The notes beneath the pieces are model-generated. The model made no database searches. It saw nothing but the letters and a program-made list of their open reading frames with translations, and was not told the DNA's origin. Source: Hygrophila difformis (Eukaryota > Streptophyta > Magnoliopsida > Lamiales > Acanthaceae). Taken from it: 64,000 nucleotides of DNA. Each line of letters starts with the position of its first letter. The stretch's first letter is position 1. The stretch spans positions 22,310,139 through 22,374,138 of the forward strand of contig JAOANR010000004.1 in assembly GCA_030278955.1 (NCBI GenBank), given 5' to 3'. Below are positions 61,143 through 64,000 of this stretch, piece by piece. Made by a program: the position numbers and the translations under genes.

Positions 61143-61890
61143 CTATGAAATTGGAACTTCATCAAAGCAACCAAGGACTTCAATAAAGAAATCTGGATCG
61201 GGGGAAACTCAGATCACAGATCTTCCTTATGAGATTCTTGGAAACATTTTATCGAGATTGGCATTTGACCACCTTGAGACTGTCTTTAACTGTAAACTAG
61301 CCTGCAAAGACCTTGAAAAGGCTACCCATCATCCTTTAGTCTTGAAAAAGGCTTCTCTTGAAGACTTTTCAGCATGGGGATGGGGAACTTTTGAAGAGAC
61401 ACAAAGCATTTTCCTTGAAAGCTGCAAAAATGCAGGAAATTGGATGTACCAGTTACATGAGGCATTGCGTTTGTTCGTTAAAGACAAGAATGAACAAGCA
61501 GCATTTAAACTCTTAAAACCTGCAATCACTGATAATCACCCTCCATCCATCTATGTAAAAGCTCTTATGCTCTTAAGTAAGGATGAAAGGGAAGAACAAG
61601 AGAAGGGAATTTGGCTCTTCGCTCCTCTGTGCAAGAATAGACGAAGACTCAAGGATCTTCGACTTCAAGTTAGAGGGTGGCTATCAAGTTATGAGGAATT
61701 TATCTCACCCTTTCAAGGACAACCTAAGAAGAGACTTTGTGACCTTAGGAGCTATTATGATAACAATCATGGTCCTTCAAGGAATACCTATGGAGTCGTG
61801 TCAATTTACTGTATGAGGTGCTTAGTCTCTGAGCATTGTAATCTGTTCCTCAGATTTGGAATTGAGGCAGAGACACCTCCTCATTTGTAA
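61143..61890 (+). CDS. F-box-like protein, unit 5 (no first exon of its own)
   Basis: The acceptor TTATTCAG ends at 61142. The exon reads in phase 2: YEIGTSSKQPRTSIKKSGSG, then TQITDLPYEILGNILSRL (F-box), CKNAGNWMYQLHEALRLF, LLKPAITDNHPPSIYVKALM, SPFQGQPKKRLC and YCMRC near the end. It has a longer basic N-terminal spacer than the others. No in-frame ATG occurs before the F-box, and only 160 bp separate it from the unit 4 stop, so the start must come from upstream by splicing. Open for about 249 codons with no defects. It is the most diverged member, but the whole family pattern is kept. Confidence 0.68.
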
Positions 61891-62044
61891 TTGATAGGTT
61901 GAATGTCATAAGAAACACCATGCTTTGTAATTCCATATTATGAATCTAATGAATTCTATGTTTTGCTTTTGATTAATGATGTTTTGAATTTAAGTTTTCT
62001 GCTATTTCCTGCATTAAAGTAGACCTAGGCAGCATTGAAATCTT

Positions 62045-62182
62045 CACATTTAGAGCAAATCTCTAAATGTGAGTATGGTGATATCATGGATAGAATGATG
62101 AATATAAAAAGGAAAATCTGGTATTATGTTTCTTTTTATCATCTGCACATTTAGAGTCAAGCTCTAAATGTGAGTATGGTGA
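62045..62182 (+). repeat. Two matching hairpins before the last ORF
   Basis: CACATTTAGAG, a 5-nt loop and CTCTAAATGTG form a perfect 11-bp stem at 62045-62071. The same stem with a different loop recurs at 62146-62172. Each is followed by the identical AGTATGGTGA. The stems are conserved and the loops differ (CAAAT, TCAAG). Confidence 0.9.
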
Positions 62183-62215
62183 CACTAACTGACCAGTTTG
62201 TTCTCATTTCTTAAG

Positions 62216-64000
62216 GATTCATAAGATGACCTATGAAGAACTTCAAGCTCGAAGTATAGAATCGGATAAGAAAGAGAAATCATTCTTGGCAAAGGTGAAA
62301 ACGGTTAACATGGTAGAAACTATTCGGAAAAGTGGTGGATGGACAGGAATGCAAATTTCACCTCCAGACTTTTATATCAATCCATTCATGTTTCAACATA
62401 TACCAGACAAGGAAAAGGAATCATTGAGGATTGATTTAGAAGAAGCATTCTGGAATAAGATGAATAGATTTTGGGATGATCAAATGATAATTCTGATCAA
62501 TGACAGGCATCTGCCTAATGAAATCAGACTCGAACGACTTTTGGAAAGGGAAAGGAAGTGCATGGCTGAGTGGAATCAGGAATGCTACAGAATTATCAAT
62601 CCGAAAGATCAAACAGGGCTGGAGTTGGATTACTTTGATCCTCAACCACTACCAAAATATGTGAAGCGACTCACCAGATATTGCTGCAAACTTAATGAAA
62701 TCCGGAATGCTAGAGTCTATGATGCTCAGCAGGCACTTCCTGCATACATGCCTCCAACATTCCTGAACAAGAAGGGACCCGTTGAACAGAATTTCTTGAC
62801 AAATCTGGCCCTGGATAGGATTATTGATGCTCGGATCAAGTTAAGACATGACCTAGAGCCTTATTTCAAGAAAGCTAAACAATGTAAGATGGTATGGAAA
62901 GATGTCCTTAGAATTATTCAGGAAGCTAGAAATAGCTGGATCAGGTATATGAATAACTGGTCCAAAGGAGTAGATCTAAGGAAAAGGATTCTTAAACCAG
63001 GGTTGATAAGGAAACCTGATGAGGAATTTCCTTTGGAGGAGTTTGCTGATTTGATACCAGAGCAGCGAGCATGGATTAAGGATACAGAGGAGAGAGAAGC
63101 TGGGAGATCAGGCAAAAACAGAAAGCAGAGATCAGATGCAAAACAGACACCACAAAATATAGTAAGGAATATTTTCAGAGAATCTGTTGTTAATGAAGGA
63201 CTGGAACCTATAGCGAATTTCAGAAAGGTTTCAGCCCCATCAATAACACCAGCAGATGCAGATCTTCTCATTACGGATAGACCCAACAAGATCATGAAGA
63301 GATTACCTCCAACTCTCCAACAGGAAGTTCATGGATATGTTCAGGAGAGGAAGAAAGAATTCATTGAGAAGTATGTCATGTATGATGCTATGTGCAGGGA
63401 AAATGCATACAAGGAGCATAGACCCTATACTGATCAAACACAAGGAAGAATTCAGCAGGTAATTATTGATGATTGGGATGCATGGAATGAGAAATATCTG
63501 AATAGAAAGGGAATGAATGTCATGCTGAAAGGATTGGGCAAGAATTTCTATGTCAAGAAGCACGATTCAGATGAAGACAGCACAGATGATGAGCAAAGAA
63601 TTGAGAAGATGAGAGTAGTTGATGAGGTCACAACTATTGTGGGAGAAAAGAATGAAGAAAATGATGAAATCCATCCAATTCTGCAAGAAAGTATGGATTG
63701 TTATTATGTAAACAAACAAAAGGCAGATTGTGAATGGGAGGAACTCATGAAAACTCAAGACAAGAAAGGTAAAAAGAAAGTATCCACCAAAAAGAGAAAG
63801 TCACACAATCTCAGTTCAAGTACTTCAGATGAAGCACCAACAGCTAAGAAAAGGACTGGGAGGAAGGTGGAGACAAGCAGATCTAAGGAGACTAGCCGAA
63901 TTCCAAAGAAGAGGAAGAATGAAGACGATTTGGCAGCTCAAGAAATTTTGGACTTGAAAAAGGACTTGATGGACGAAGATGTTGAGATTCTACAATCGGC
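62216..64000 (+). CDS. Unidentified long ORF, runs off the window
   Basis: ATG at 62226 (MTYEELQARSIESDKKEKSF), open for 591 codons to the window end with no stop. An AG at 62214-62215 makes 62216 a possible acceptor in the same phase as units 2-5 (PIHK then M). The N-terminal 300 residues are charged and Trp-containing (GGWTGMQISPPDFYINPFMF, SLRIDLEEAFWNKMNRFW, NSWIRYMNNWSKGVDLRKRI). The rest is Lys/Glu-rich with basic clusters (KKRK, PKKRKN) that look like nuclear localisation signals, and acidic stretches (DSDEDSTDDEQR). There is no signal peptide, membrane segment, zinc motif or catalytic motif that I recognise. It could be a host nuclear protein or an extra ORF of an Athila-type element. 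Function unknown; 3' end not seen. Confidence 0.65.

Overview
The window is nuclear DNA of a dicot-type plant. It has spliceosomal introns with GT-AG borders, plant-specific mobile elements (Athila and chromodomain Ty3/gypsy elements, an RNase H-bearing L1-type LINE, a MULE, hAT and Stowaway elements, a Helitron), F-box genes, and AT-rich intergenic DNA. No species can be named from the sequence. Most of the window is transposon sequence, much of it nested.

Layout. (1) 911-6032, minus strand: an apparently intact nine-exon gene for a mitochondrial-type ribosomal protein uL4 (about 295 aa). A 1.8-kb hAT-like element with a perfect 8-bp target duplication sits in its first intron. (2) 6939-13814: a complete but dead MULE with about 200-bp terminal inverted repeats, inserted at the edge of a Stowaway MITE. 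(3) 13825-16491: AT-rich DNA without genes. (4) 16509-36716: one L1-type LINE on the minus strand (net about 6.0 kb, 17-bp target duplication). It was later split by a solo LTR (18777-21503, TSD TCGGG) and by a full-length chromodomain Ty3/gypsy element (25044-36504, TSD TCCAT). The gypsy element carries an extra coiled-coil ORF between its primer-binding site and gag. (5) 36734-46116: AT-rich DNA with degenerate repeats, two MITE-like elements and Helitron helicase remnants. One helicase frame was hit by another solo LTR (40646-43213, TSD GTGCC). (6) 46117-55400: an Athila-type Ty3/gypsy element with a long putative 5' LTR, a tRNA-Asp primer-binding site and a gag-pol frame broken by only one stop codon. 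(7) 56091-64000: five related F-box-like coding units, then a long unidentified ORF that runs off the window.

The most unusual structure is in region 7. Unit 1 is intronless. Unit 2 has a 17-nt first coding exon (ATG to a GT donor) spliced in phase 2 to its main exon. Unit 3 has a homologous 17-nt exon whose ATG reads ATA. Units 4 and 5 have acceptor sites in the same phase but no first exon and no N-terminal ATG of their own. The terminal unidentified ORF is also preceded by an AG in that phase. This suggests that one upstream leader exon can be joined to several alternative coding exons, or that units 3-5 are recent orphaned duplicates. The cluster starts directly after an Athila pol gene, a polypurine tract and a U3-like stretch, and no 3' LTR is visible, so the F-box cluster may lie inside a giant retroelement.
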